From contig KK106985.1 in NCBI GenBank assembly GCA_000611775.1, positions 2,258,758 through 2,322,757 of the forward strand: a stretch of DNA of 64,000 bases, in the 5' to 3' direction. The DNA comes from Umbilicaria muhlenbergii. Its lineage: Eukaryota; Ascomycota; Lecanoromycetes; Umbilicariales; Umbilicariaceae. The notes under the pieces are model-generated. The model ran no database searches, was not told the origin of the DNA, and was given only the letters and a program-made list of their open reading frames with translations. Both the position numbers and the translations under genes were made by a program. This document shows, piece by piece, positions 23,312 to 35,222 of this stretch. The stretch's first letter is position 1. Every line of letters begins with the position of its first letter.

Positions 23312-25137
23312 AGTAACTTATTACTCATGAAAGCTTTTAAGTGCTGAGCAAGGTTATGAGATACATGACAAGAAGTTATTAATTATTATTGATGCATTTA
23401 AATAATGACATGTATATCTTAAAGGATCAAAGCATGAGGTTTAAATGTATTCAGATCATAAAAATCTGTTATACTTTATGACAACAAAAGTTTTAAACTG
23501 AAGACAAGTTCATTGATTGAAAGAGTTATCATAATATAACTTCAAAATTCATTATCAAAAAGGATCAGAGAATATCAAAGTGAACACTTTCAGCAGATGA
23601 GCTGATTATTTAAAAGAAAAGTTAATCATAAATTAAGTTATCCTTCAAGAGGATGAGCATGATAGTATAATTTACAATTAAGAAGTCAACTTTATGATAA
23701 AAGTAGAAGACAACATTTTCAAAAACTGAATTTAAAAAGTGTTGAAGAATGACAAGTTAACACAACAGGTTCTTCAGAATATTAATGATCATGAAAGCTT
23801 TGAAAAGCAAGAAGATCTCTTACTTTTTTAAGATTTAATTTATGTATCAGTCAGTCTATGAGAGATGCTGATAGAAGAATGTCATTTTAACAAAATGAAT
23901 GAACATCAAGAAGTCAAGAAGACATTGAAATGACTCACATAAACATATTACTTCTCACAGATAAGAAAAAAAGTTGAAGAAATTATTTAAAAATGTGACA
24001 CCTGCTGAAAGAATAAAGCAGAACGTCACAGATCATATGAATTATTAAAGTCATCATCAACATCAACATAATCATGATTAAGCATCACATTGAACTTCAT
24101 GATAAAATTATCAAAGTCAAGAGAACCCCTGATGAAAGTGCTATATGACATAATACTTGTCATAACAGATTGACTCATGAAGTATGAATACTTCTTACCT
24201 TATAAGGAGTCATCATCAGCAGAAGAATTAACATACACATTTTTAAAAATTATAACAATCAATCATGAGCTGCTGAAAGAAATAATCTTAAACAGAGATA
24301 AACTGTTCACCTTCAAGTTTTAAAAATCATTAGTGAATCAACTAGGGATTCATCATAAGCTGTTCACAGCATATCATCCTCAGATGAATGAACAGACAAA
24401 ACACTTAAATTAAACATTAAAGCAGTACTTGCGCTGCTATGTTAATTATCAACAAATCAATTGAGTAGAACTTTTACTGATAGCTTAATTAACTTACAAC
24501 ATGTCAATGATGAAATTCATGAGGGTATCATCATTTTACATCAACTACAGGTTTAACTCATCTATGAATGAAGTAAAAGAGCTAATAATCATAACACAGA
24601 AAGTGAAAGTATGAGTGAATCACTTAAAAAACCTTCATAAGAAACTACAGTGAAACATAAAATTTATCTTAAAAAGATCAGTGATATATTATAATAAGAA
24701 AAGAGATAAGAGACTTACTCTTGAAGAGAGAGGTAAAGTATACCTTCTGCATCACAACATCAAGACAACATGATTAAGCAATAAATTAAATCACAAGAAG
24801 CTGAGACCTTTTTAAATTATAAAAAAGAAAGGAAGTGTCAATTATGAACTTAAACTTTCATTATTCATGTGAATACACTCAGTATTTCATATATCTTTAC
24901 TCAAATCAGCAGACTTGAAAACATCATTATAAATAAATTCATCAGAGATTGACCTGAAGAGTCAAGACACTGAGTTTAAGGTAGAAGAAATTTTAAATCA
25001 ACAGAAAGTAAATGATAAACTTTGTTATTTAATCAAGTGAAAAGGGTATGACACAGCAGGAAACACATGAGAATCAGAAGAGAACTTCACTTATTATACA
25101 GTGAAATTACATCAGTTCTGACAACAGAACTCAGACC
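23312..25137 (+). pseudogene. Element A RNase H end, integrase and chromodomain relic
   Basis: This resumes pol of A after the C insertion. RNase H reads AEQGYEIHDKKLLIII (about 23340). The integrase zinc-binding end reads KCDTC*KNKAERH (about 23990), with a catalytic core to about 24560. A chromodomain ends the protein (about 24975-25125: FKVEEILNQQKVND, then YLIK*KGYD). Chromodomains on integrases are thought to steer insertion to heterochromatin. TGA codons mark lost Trp/Arg. Confidence 0.82.
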
Positions 25138-25605
25138 TCAGAGGTCATTCAACATTGAGAAGTTGAAGAGTTCAGAAGTAATGATTAAAGCTGAAATCTT
25201 TACTTGCTTGCTCTCTTTCATCTTTAACTTCTTGATGTTTATAAACTCACAAGATATAAAGTTTTTCTGACAGCATTGCAACAATCTTTTCTGTTTGCAA
25301 AGACAGACTAACTTAGCTGATGTCTCAGCAATTATTTCCTCAGCAGCAGAAGTCTTTTTCTTCAGGAAAGTTAATTCAGCTTTCATCTTTTCTCAGTCAA
25401 CACTACTAAGAGAAAAGTCACAGGACTTTTCAGTCTGTATATAAATGACACACTTTTCAAAATCATCACTCATGTGATAATCTTTCACATCATCAACACA
25501 TCACTTACATGATCACATGATGAAAGGAGTGAGGTCAAGCCTGTGAAGAAGATTATGATGATGTTGAGATGAGTTCAGTTTCTTTTGCACTCAGAAAGAA
25601 GACAT
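25138..25605 (-). pseudogene. Antisense ORF of element A: six-Cys cluster plus helical charged region
   Basis: One frame of 155 codons runs from an ATG at 25605 to a stop at 25138, opposite to pol and wholly between the chromodomain and the purine tract. Only four TGA codons interrupt it (positions 5, 31, 35 and 75), the same decay seen at Trp/Arg codons of pol. Residues 33-62 show C-x2-C-x6-Y-x8-C-x2-Y-x6-C. With the two Tyr read as decayed Cys, this is the spacing of a fungal Zn(II)2Cys6 cluster. A Lys/Glu-rich, probably helical segment follows (MKAELTFLKKKTSAAEEII). Function is unknown; DNA or RNA binding is inferred from the cluster only. Similar ORFs occur in elements F and B. Confidence 0.65.
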
Positions 25606-25652
25606 GAAGATGTTTAAGTTTTTAAGAATGAAAACCTTGAGGGGGAAGCTAA

Positions 25653-25999
25653 TGTTACAGCTCTCACACTATAGTATTAACTAAGTATGCAGTGTGCATG
25701 TACACAAGGTACTGCTCATCTTGCTCATCTTGTTCACTCATTAAGCATGATGAGCATGAAGTGTTACATCAGGTTGCTCACCTTACTCATTGTGATAAGC
25801 ATGATGAGCACACTGAGCACATGAGTCTTCTATAATTTATATAATCACAGGTAGATTCATAGTTAGGAGCTCATGCTCAACTTATGTATTAAAGATAATT
25901 TATTAGTTTTATCTTTTAAACCTACTTAATATTACTTGTGATACTTGCAGTTTAAAGAATGATAATATTACTCTGATCACTATAACATCACCTGTTACA
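25653..25999 (+). repeat. 3' LTR of element A
   Basis: 347 bp, TGTTACAGCTCTCAC ... CCTGTTACA, the direct repeat of 12563-12909. Confidence 0.92.
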
Positions 26000-26004
26000 G
26001 TTAT

Positions 26005-26327
26005 TATGAGTTTAATCAGTAAAGTGTTCAGAATAAAAAAACAGTATTTTCAAAGTGATTGAAATAAATGAGTTAGTTGAGGCTTCAATCACTTCAATCA
26101 CAGTGATCAAGAGATAATTGAGATGATTAAGTTAATTAAAACTTCAATCACTTTAACTCTTATGAGTAAAGAGTTTATAAATTATTATATAAATAAGCTT
26201 AACTTAAAATAATAATTATATATTATTAATAACAATTTTTAACACTAGTGACTTCAAGTACCTGATAAAGCTTTAAGTTTATTCAAGATAACTTTATGTA
26301 ATTAAGAATTCATGATTAATTATTACA
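26005..26327 (+). repeat. 5' LTR of element G, main part
   Basis: This continues the 6 bases at 12557-12562 that lie left of element A. It ends TTATTACA, followed by the same leader start as element A. Both boundaries are inferred from analogy, as no partner LTR survives. Confidence 0.5.
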
Positions 26328-26699
26328 CTTTGAGCATTAAAATCAACTTATCATTTACTTTAAGTTAAAAAGATGATTACTTCACAATGAAGCTTATATA
26401 TTATTTTATTTAAGAAGTAGTCTGTGATTGTTTTAAATATAATTATTATTAAATCACTTAAGATAACATCATCTGATCTTTTTAAAGGAGAACAAGTTAA
26501 ACTTTAAGTTTATTTTCTTCAAGTTGACTCATATATTAAATTTAATAACATGCAGTTTATAGCAAAGTCTGATAAAGTCTTTTATATAATCATATATGTT
26601 TATAAAAAAACTTGAATGAAGTCATATTTAAGAAACTATTTAAATAATAATTTAACAAAGCAGGAAGATAAGATCAGAAGAATATTTAAATTTTTTTTA

Positions 26700-29600
26700 A
26701 TATTTAAAAATATAATAACAAGAGTCTTCAAGAATATTGATGAAGAATATATTACAAAAGAGTAATTACACTGCTTCACTCAAAAAGAATTCACTGCAGG
26801 ATATGCAATAAAGTTTCAGTGCATCATTATATTAATTAATTAAAAAGACAGCACCTTTACCTCTTAATTTTATTAAAACTTAAAGAAAGAAGTAAAGAAT
26901 GAGATTACATAATTTAAGTGATTAAAAAACCTGAAAGTCATAATTAACTGAGTGATATATATTAATAATCATCAGTATAAATAACAGTTAAAGAAAAAAG
27001 AACACTTTAATGTAATCATTATAAAAAAAACTCACAAGAAGCATTATCACAAGAAACACTTCTTCAACAAGTTATATTACAGTTTAAAGTCAATGAAACT
27101 CAACACAACATAGTTGAAGGAAATTAAGGAAAAAGAAAAGTGTTATAATTATGAAAAGATAAAGTATTTCATTAACAATTATTACAAATCAAAGCAAATA
27201 CAATTATTTTCAGAGAATCATGTTAAAACAATATTAAAACATCTTTAAATCACACAGTCAATAAATGAATTAAAGGAAACATCACATAACTTTATTTTCA
27301 TAAATTACATATTATAATGACAGATGCTTCACTCACTTGAGTTAAAAATAAAACTCAAGATGATATTCACATGCATTAAAAAAAACCTTTTACATAACAT
27401 AAATAACATCAGCTGAGAAAGATAATAAGAATTTTAAATAAAATAAAAACTTCACTAGAAGTAAAATAAAAAAACTGATTAAAGTAGAAGAATTTATAAT
27501 TACATTATTAATAAAGTTCATCAAGAAATGAAATGAGAAAATAAATTAAGTCATGAGTATTTTTGTCATTATAAATCTGAATATCTTCAACTGAGTTTAT
27601 CAAGTAATGCAGGAAATTTTACAGTAAATAATAAATATTTTAAAATATCAAGAAGAACTGAGAATCCTGAAAGTTATTATTAATAAAATAATCAAACAAG
27701 TCAAGAAACAAGCATTAAAGTATAAAGTTAACTTTATAAAAATTTATAAAAAGGTGTTTTACATGCTTCATCAGAAAAAAAACTTTCTGATATTCTCAGA
27801 TAATCTCACATAAATTAAAAATATAATTCAACAACAAATTAAAAATACATCAAAAGGAGTTTATTATAAAAACATATTTAAAAAACACTTACTAATAAAA
27901 AGTTATTTCATGATTTAAGGAAGATATATTACTCTTAATAAAAAACATATTTTTAAAGAATTATAAATAAAAGCATAAGCAGTATGAACAAAATTTAAGC
28001 ACTGAGATTTAAAATAATATCTCACAGTATGAGTTAATCCTGAGAAGTTTAAATATATTAAATTTCTCTTAAAAAAATAAACTTTTACAGAAGTGATTAT
28101 CTGTCAGTGTTTAATCTGAAGCCTTTAAATAATTAGTTTTATGAAAACAGCAATAAAATAACTTTATATGCAATTAAATCTCATAAAACACACTTTGTGA
28201 TTAAAGTAAAAATAATGTAACAAAAAGTTAAAGTCATAATTAACTCAGGAACCTCAGAGAACTTTATGTTATTAAAATTTCTAAATAAAATAAAGGGAAA
28301 AGTAGTGAAAAAAGCAGTATTTATATCTTTAAATATAATTAATAATATATCAATTATTTATAACAACAGACTGATAACTTATAAAGTTACTGTGAAGTTA
28401 AAAATAAGAACATACTTAGAAAAAATAACTTTAAATATTACTGAAGTATTAAAATATGACATTATGCTAAATATATCTTAACTGAGAGAGGTTAACTCAA
28501 GTATTAATTAAAGCACTCAACAATTTGATTTTAATTAAAACTGAGATTACTTTTAAAAAAGTTGATAAAAAGTATAATGAAAACATAATCTGTATGTTAT
28601 TATGAAAGTCACAGTGCTCAAGAAGTATCAAGACTTTATGAAATTATTTAAAAAAAATAAAATTAAATATATTGTTAAAGCATCAACTTTAAGATCATGA
28701 AATATTTTTTATGAAAGAGAAGATATCTTTCAAGAAGATAATATATTCATTGTTCATAAAAAAACTTAACACTTTATGAAAGTACATCAAAGAGAATCAA
28801 CAGAAAAGTCTCATATAAAAATTATAATCATTAACAAAATACCTCATATTATTTATACTTAAAAAGAATAATAATTAATGATTATGTATTAATTATCAAG
28901 AGCTAAACAATATTACAGTTAAGAATAATTACTCATTATTATTAATATCAAAACTTCAAGATTAACTTTAAAAAGTAAAGTGATTTACAAAATTCAACAT
29001 ATTTGAAGTATACAACAAGATATGTATCAAAGAAGATGACAAGTAAAAAACAGCTTTTTATATTAAATTAAAATATTATAAGTACTGAATAATATTATTT
29101 GAGCTTATCAATGTATCAGCAATATTTTAAGCATTTATTAATAATATACTTCAATAATAATTTAATGTTTTCATGATAATATACTTGAATAATATCTTTG
29201 TGTATTCAAAAACAAAGGAAGAACATGTGCAACATGTATAAAAAATCTTGCAAGTTTTAAAAAACATTAATCTTTAAGTGAAATTAAAAAAAAGTTAATT
29301 TCACATACAAGAAGTGAAGTTCCTAAGATATATAATTACACTCAGAGGACTCAAGATGAATTCAGTAAAAATTTTATTTTATTAAAAAATAATCAGGATT
29401 AAAAACAATTAAAGAAATTTAAATCTTTTTAAAATTTATAAATTTTTATCAACAGTTTATTAAATAATATTTAAAGGTAACTGCACTGATCATGAATTTT
29501 ATAAAGAAAGACTCATCATTTAAGTAAGTTAAAAAAGCTCAAAATTTATTTTAACATCTGAAGAAAATATTTATATTTAAATCAATACTGCAGATATTCA

Positions 29601-30505
29601 ATTTAGTTAAAGAAATAATAATTAAAACAGATACTTTTGATAAAGTAATTAAAGTATATCTTAATTAATCAAAGGAAAAAAGATTACATTCAGTAATTTT
29701 TTACTCATAAAAGTTTACAGGATTAAAACTCAATTATAAAATATATAATAAAAAGTTGTTAATATTTATAAAAGTTTTTAAGCAGTGAAAAATTTACCTG
29801 AAAGAATTCAAGTACATGATTAAAGTTTATATCAATTACAAAAATCTTTTATACTTTATTATAATTAAAGTTCTAAATCATTGATAAATGTAATAATTAG
29901 AGGAACTATTTTTATATAATTTTTAAATAATTTATTAAAAAGGAAGTGAGAACAGCAAAGTTAATACATTAAATTAATGAGTTAACTACTTTTAAGAAGA
30001 AGAGAAAATTGAGGAAATTATATTTAATAATAATAATAATATACTTCAGTACAATTAAAAGGTTATAATTATAATATTTATAATTGAAAACATGAAATAA
30101 AAGCAGTGAATAAGAAAAAGTTAAGTAAAAGATTCTTTCATGCAAAAAATTGTCATCATGATCATAAAGAAAAAGCAAATTATTTTTTAAAAACAAAATT
30201 ATTTAATTATGTTTAACAGATTAATTTATATCTCAATTAAAAATAAACAGAGCTTATTTAATTATATTATAATGAAAAAACATAAAAACATCAAGGAGTA
30301 AATAAAATCTTTAAAAAACTTATTAAAATATATTATTTCTCATATATATGATAACAAGTTGAAGAGTATATAAGGAAATATGATATTTATTAAAAAATAA
30401 AACATGTTAAATATAAGTCATATGAGAAACTTTAATCACTTTAAGCACTAATAAAGTCTTGAAAGTCAGTAGCATTAAACTTTATAATTAAGTTATTGAA
30501 GTTTA
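26700..30505 (+). pseudogene. Element G gag-pol relic, saturated decay
   Basis: Readable blocks: gag (FTQKEFTAGYAIKFQ, about 26780), a damaged zinc knuckle CYNYEKIKYF, protease VIINSGTSENFM (28233 on), RT with YLNN, connection FINFYQQFIK, RNase H with NYKIYNKKLLIFIKVFKQ, YKNLLYFI and KGSENSKVNTLN, and the integrase start ending near ALNFIIKLLKF. Both RT catalytic Asp are Asn. The 71-codon open stretch at 28266-28481 is the protease, not a gene of its own. Confidence 0.75.
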
Positions 30506-30506
30506 A

Positions 30507-30690
30507 TATTAAGCTATAATGTCCCTTATTAAAAAAAGAAGTATAATCAAGGTATATAATAATATAAAATATAAATATATATAAGTTATATAATTTTAAC
30601 TATATAGAAATAATAACTAAGGAGTGAAAAAAAAAGTAACACAGAGTTTTATTATATATATTATTAAATTACTTAAAAAGCATTAACTCT
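30507..30690 (-). repeat. Relic LTR of the B family
   Basis: It aligns with the plus-strand text of the LTRs at 43940 and 50546 (ATGTCCCTTATTAAAAAAAG..., ...AATAACTAAGGAGTGAA), with heavy decay. It abuts the truncated integrase of G. It is probably a solo LTR or the end of a lost B element. Confidence 0.55.
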
Positions 30691-31832
30691 GATGTGTTAT
30701 TATATTATAATAATTACTTCTCTCTTTATACACTGACTTTTCAGCGTCATTTACCTTATATTGTAGTATATAATATAACAGTGAATAGTTATTATTTTAA
30801 TAATGTGAGGTTGCTACCTCCTTATGAATGTTATGATCTTAATTCAAGTTATATATTATTAATAATAAATAAAGTTGTTGACATGTGTGTTGTAAATATT
30901 TCAGTGTTAATAAAAGCTGATAATAAATAAATTTGTTGACATGAAGTTTTTTAATTTTAATAACTTTTATGCTTGTCTCCTCAGGCTTTTTAACAACAGC
31001 ATTTTCTTATTAATAATATTTTAAATCATCTTCATTAATCCTCTATAACAAATTCAAATACTTAAAATCATTCATAATGTATTCAGTTTATTGTAAGGGG
31101 CTGAGTGTATGACAGTCATCATATAAGTGTTAAATGAGATATCATAAGCAATATAGTCACAATAAAGTCAATGTAATGATTATATGTCTTTTATTTGATA
31201 ATAAAACTGATTATTAAGAAAACAGGTTTCTGAACCTCCTTGTAAAGAGTTTTCACTTAATGTCAAGACACTAAACACTGAGTTATCATATTTAAGTTAT
31301 AATGTCATACTGTTGTATTATCATATTATTATATTATTATATATGATGATTCTGACACAATATTTCTCTTCTCATGATGTCATCCTCAGGGTCAACTGAT
31401 CACTTATAAATCTCATTATGATGTCATAACAGTTGAGGTTATAAGATGATCACATGAACTTGCATTAAAATAAAGCTGATCATGTGATTTCATTTAATTG
31501 TGATGATATCACGCCTGGTAGTAAGTTCTTCATAACATAAACATTAAAATCAACATGTTTATCATAAGTTTAAAATACTCTTTCCTTTGTGTTTATTCTT
31601 CATCATTTGTTTTATGACATGTTGTTATACATCTCATGACTTTTCTGCAGCTCATTGAGTGACTTAATGACTTCATGATATCATCTTCATTGCAGAGGTG
31701 TTCACCTTATGAAGGGAGTGTCATAAAGCTCATAATTCATGTTTTAATATTATTTGTGATGTCATACTTCCTGTCATACTGTATGAATGTTAACATGATA
31801 TATAAGCAATCAACATCTGAACTTTTAAACTC
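30691..31832. other. AT-rich DNA, unassigned (probable end of element F)
   Basis: No domain could be read. The open frame 30694-30930 matches nothing I know. Base usage changes near 30930 from the TpA-rich style of G to the CpA/TpG-rich style of F. The 3' LTR of F should lie here but could not be delimited without its partner. Confidence 0.35.
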
Positions 31833-32372
31833 ATGACTGTGAACAACAGTGAAGACCTGTTTTTATCAAGCAAGCCTGTCAATCTTCATGCTCAATATAA
31901 TGAGGGTTCTGAGGTGTTGTTGTTAACAAATGAGCTCATGATGATTGACATCTTCAAAAAGAGATGAAGAAGCAGAAGAGGAAAATAATCTGTTCAACAT
32001 TTAAAGAGAATTAAATGTTTATCTTTAAGTGACATCTTCAACAGAGAATTTTACTTTATATGATGTCATGATGATACCTTGCTGTCAGCTCATGTGCAGC
32101 AGGCTGATCATCATGAGCATGTGATTTAAGAAAACCTCAATCACACATTATTAAGTACTGCTCACTGTGACTGTTATAAAAAAGCTAAGGTTGATCAGTG
32201 CTTTATGTCACAGATTAATTCAGCCTGCACTTATTACATGTCACTTCATAATTCTCATAATTAATGTATGATAAAATCTTTAATTATCATTGCTCTGACC
32301 TCTGAGAGATTTGATGTTGTTGTTTCATGCATGCATGCTTATGATGACAGAAGAGGTGATGACACACTGTAA
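31833..32372 (+). pseudogene. Antisense ORF of element F: cysteine-cluster protein relic
   Basis: One frame of 179 codons from ATG at 31833 to TAA at 32370-32372, opposite to F pol and downstream of its integrase. Only five in-frame stops interrupt it. Near residue 111 one reads HCDCYKKAKVDQCFM, then SACTYYMSLHNSH (to 142) and a Cys at 145. The text C-x-Y-Y-x2-L-H resembles the cluster of element B (C-T-Y-C-x2-L-x-K), with Tyr in place of Cys by TGC-to-TAC. The last Cys is not clear (His142 or Cys145). The end is charged (MHAYDDRRGDDTL). No function is known; the placement equals that of the antisense ORFs of A and B. Confidence 0.55.
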
Positions 32373-33699
32373 ATTTATCTTTTTTAATCTTTTTTTGTTT
32401 TGTTTTATTTAATATGATTATGTTATACTTGTCATACATATGATATTTTGTCATACTGTTATACTGTCATACTATTAATATGTTAATTGCATATAACACT
32501 TGACAGCTGATTAATTAATCTTCATGTCATCATTTTTTATCAATTATTATTAACATCCTCTGCACTTTTCACAGCTGCTTCTCAACATGAGTCTTTTAAC
32601 TTTCTTGAGGTTGACATGTGTTAATTCAGTAGTTCTGAGAAGCTTATTTAAACTCTTATTATTTTATTAAAAAACACTGCTCATGCTCTCTGCATCCTCA
32701 ACACTCATTAATCTTATCATCATCAGGAGTACATCAAACTCTGTGAATAACATTACATTAAAAAGATGAGGTTAAAGACTTCATTAAACAATGAAGAAGA
32801 GAATGAAATGATGAAGTAATAATTAATAATGAAATTGTTTTCTCATTTCAACATTTGTATTATGCACATGTGACTTATAATGTTTCTTGTAAAAAATAAC
32901 ATAATTGTTGTAACCTCTGTTGTATTCTTATTATAAGGCACAGTCTCTGTCATACAAGATCAAGCTGAATAAAGTTGATAAAGTTTTCATGTAGATAAAA
33001 TGATCTTCAGTTATGTTCATGTTATACAGTTCACTCAGATTTCAGCTTATTAAAGTTGTCAACATGAAATTTCTGCATTTTTGCCTTTACATTGCAGATG
33101 AAGTATATTAATTCTCATGTATTATCTCACACTTAATTTGTCAACTTTTATTTAATAAGGTATTGAAGTCTGCTGTCATAAACTCAGTTATTCACAATTG
33201 TTTTAACTTCTCACTCATCATCTTAATTAAGTAGTAGGTTTTTTCCTGTTAATACAGAAGACACATGATGTGTGTTTTAAAATAACTTCAATAAAATGAT
33301 GTTGAACATGTTATAAATATTTTAATCCTCTGAGAGGTTGAGTTCATATGATGATTAACTTATCACACATCATATCTTGAATGAGTTAAGTTTTTTTCAA
33401 TGCAGTTTCTTCATCTGCTTGTTCATTGACACATTTTTTTCATTAATCAGTATTAAATCACCTTCTTTGAATATTATCTCTGTTCAGCACTGATTATAAT
33501 AATTTGTATATATTTTATTAATTTGTTATAACTGTTCTTAAGTTATTATAATTTAATCTTGAAGCTGTGATGCATCTGCATAAGGTTTTATTTGTTCATG
33601 TGAGTGTTGTATAAACAGCTTACTTAAACTCATCTGAGAGTTTCACTTTAAATTAAATTGAGAGGGGCTCTTTCCTGTAGCAGCATGTATAAAGTTGTT

Positions 33700-34350
33700 G
33701 TATGAGAACTTCATGCAGAGTAAAAGCTTAACTCAGTCCTCTTGCTGCTCATTAATAAATATGTATAAATACATCTTTAGGGACTGATTCTGCCTCTTTG
33801 TTTAACTGTCAGTTTGCAGGTGAAAAGCTGTTGACATGTTATAACAACACTGCATGTGAAAGTAGAAGCTGATTTACTGCTTTAATGTAAATAACTTGTC
33901 TCTGTCTGTGATTAAAACTTTTAACATGTCATGATGCTTGATTATGTTCTGAATAAACACTTCAATGAAGTCAGCAACTGTTATCATCTTTTGTATAAAA
34001 ATATAATGAGTCATCTTGATTAACTTATCAATTATGATAAGAATTAAATCTCATGTCATACTTTCATACATGCTGCTCAGTGGCAGATCTGTAATGAAGT
34101 TCATTATCATCATATGTCACAGCTCAGTTGAGACTAACAATGAATTTAATAACTTATATGATTTATGATGAGATGACTTCACCTTTTGACATTCAACATA
34201 ATCATAACAGTAACATCATATGTCTCTGACAGCATCAAGTCAGTCATAAAATCATTGCATTAATTTTATAATTCTTGACTTTCTGAAATGACCTGCAAAA
34301 ACATCATCATAAAAGTGACTGATCATCACATTGTGAAGAGCAGAGTTCTG
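33700..34350 (-). pseudogene. Element F integrase relic
   Basis: Minus-strand reading gives HNVMISHFYDDVFAGHFRKS (zinc-binding His region), then YDYVECQKVKSSHHKS and FITDLPLSSMYESMT (start of the catalytic core with its first Asp). Decay stops are mostly TGA. Integrase inserts the cDNA. This copy cannot be functional. Confidence 0.82.
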
Positions 34351-34759
34351 TGAAATGTAAATTTTACTGTTGTAATATATGACATCCTTAATTTCCTCTT
34401 AATATTTTATTACATCAAGGAGTATTATTATCATATTTGTTATTTTTAACTCAGTTAAGTTGTTTTTATTCTTAAGAGGGATAGTTAATTCCTGTTGTAC
34501 TTATCATATTAAATCATCTTTCAACTGTTTAGTATGAATCATATATTTAAGTTATTTAATAAACATTCTTGTATAAGCTGTTATCTTCTCACCTAGAGGT
34601 GAGTGAGTAGACATGAGTTGAAGTGCTTTAACAATGTCAGCAGAAGTGTTATCCTCAATTTAAAGATTAATAAAAACATAACTTGCATCATTATTTATAA
34701 TTATAATGTTTACTGTGTTATTTTTAATTGAGTGCTGCTCAGATTCTGCATACTTAAAC

Positions 34760-35222
34760 TTTTTTATTCAGTCATGACTTGCTTCTTAAGCATATAGGTC
34801 ATGAACTGCTGATGTTTTAATTATACTGCTGACTTTAGTATTCATTATATTAATATATTCATCATGGCTTGCTTCTTGAGCATGTAGGTCATGAACTGCT
34901 GATGTTTTAATCATGCTGTTAACTTCAATATTTATCATACTGATATATTCATCATGACTTGCTTTTTAAGCATGTAAGTCATGAACTGCTGATATTTCAG
35001 TTGTATCATCAGCTTCAGTATTCATCATACTGACATATTCATCACAGCTTGCTTTTCAAGCATATAAATCATAAACTGTTGATGTTTTAATCATACTGTC
35101 AACTTCAATATTCATCATACTGACATATTCATCACAGCTTGTTTTTTAAGTATGTAGATCATGAACTGCTGATGTTTTAATCATATCATCAACTTCAGTA
35201 TTCATTGTACTGATTATATTTC
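34760..35222 (-). repeat. 90-bp tandem repeat (30-codon unit) in element F pol
   Basis: Five units in register. The anchor ATGAACTGCTGATG or its variant starts at 34801, 34891, 34981, 35071 and 35161, exactly 90 bp apart. On the pol strand it encodes a 30-residue unit of the type ...DEYVSMMNIEVDSMIKTSAV.... It lies between RNase H and integrase. The exact period of 30 codons suggests it arose while the frame was under selection. Confidence 0.85.

Larger units (their letters stand above)
12563..25999 (+). mobile_element. LTR retrotransposon A (Ty3/Gypsy chromovirus type)
   Basis: A complete element of 13,437 bp, about 6.4 kb without its insertions C and hAT. Both LTRs are 347 bp and flanked by the target duplication GTTAT (12558-12562 and 26000-26004). 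The purine tract GAGGGGGAAG (about 25639-25648) is just before the 3' LTR. Plus-strand order: gag, protease, RT, RNase H (interrupted by C), integrase, chromodomain (about 24975-25125), which is the chromovirus arrangement. Decay leaves many TGA stops at Trp/Arg sites, so it is not active. A minus-strand ORF lies between the chromodomain and the 3' LTR. Confidence 0.92.
12557..30505 (+). mobile_element. LTR retrotransposon G (Ty3/Gypsy), oldest of left block, split by A
   Basis: Pieces: 12557-12562 and 26005 to about 30505. The 5' LTR appears to be 12557-12562 plus 26005-26327, since A entered 6 bp inside it. Sequence after the LTR (CTTTGAGCATTAAAATCAAC) matches the one after A's LTR, so A and G are relatives. 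On the plus strand one reads gag with a damaged CCHC knuckle (about 27150-27185), a protease with DSG changed to NSG (28242), and RT with the catalytic pair changed to YLNN (29182-29193). An RNase H (about 29690-29960) follows, then an integrase that breaks off near 30505. No 3' LTR was found. Decay is extreme and TpA-rich, typical of saturated RIP. Confidence 0.8.

Noticed and set aside
25067-25270. Plus-strand open frame at the end of element A pol.
   Set aside because: Chromodomain C-terminus overlapping the antisense ORF; not a separate gene.
30694-30930. 78-codon open frame in AT-rich DNA.
   Set aside because: No similarity to any domain I know and composition-driven. Left as unassigned.
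30931-31430. A candidate LTR for element F starting near TGTCATACACTC on the minus strand.
   Set aside because: No partner LTR in the window and no purine tract beside it, so the borders would be invented.
34760-35222. Possible CRISPR-like array because of regular spacing.
   Set aside because: Units are contiguous 90-bp repeats without variable spacers, in a eukaryotic retrotransposon frame.
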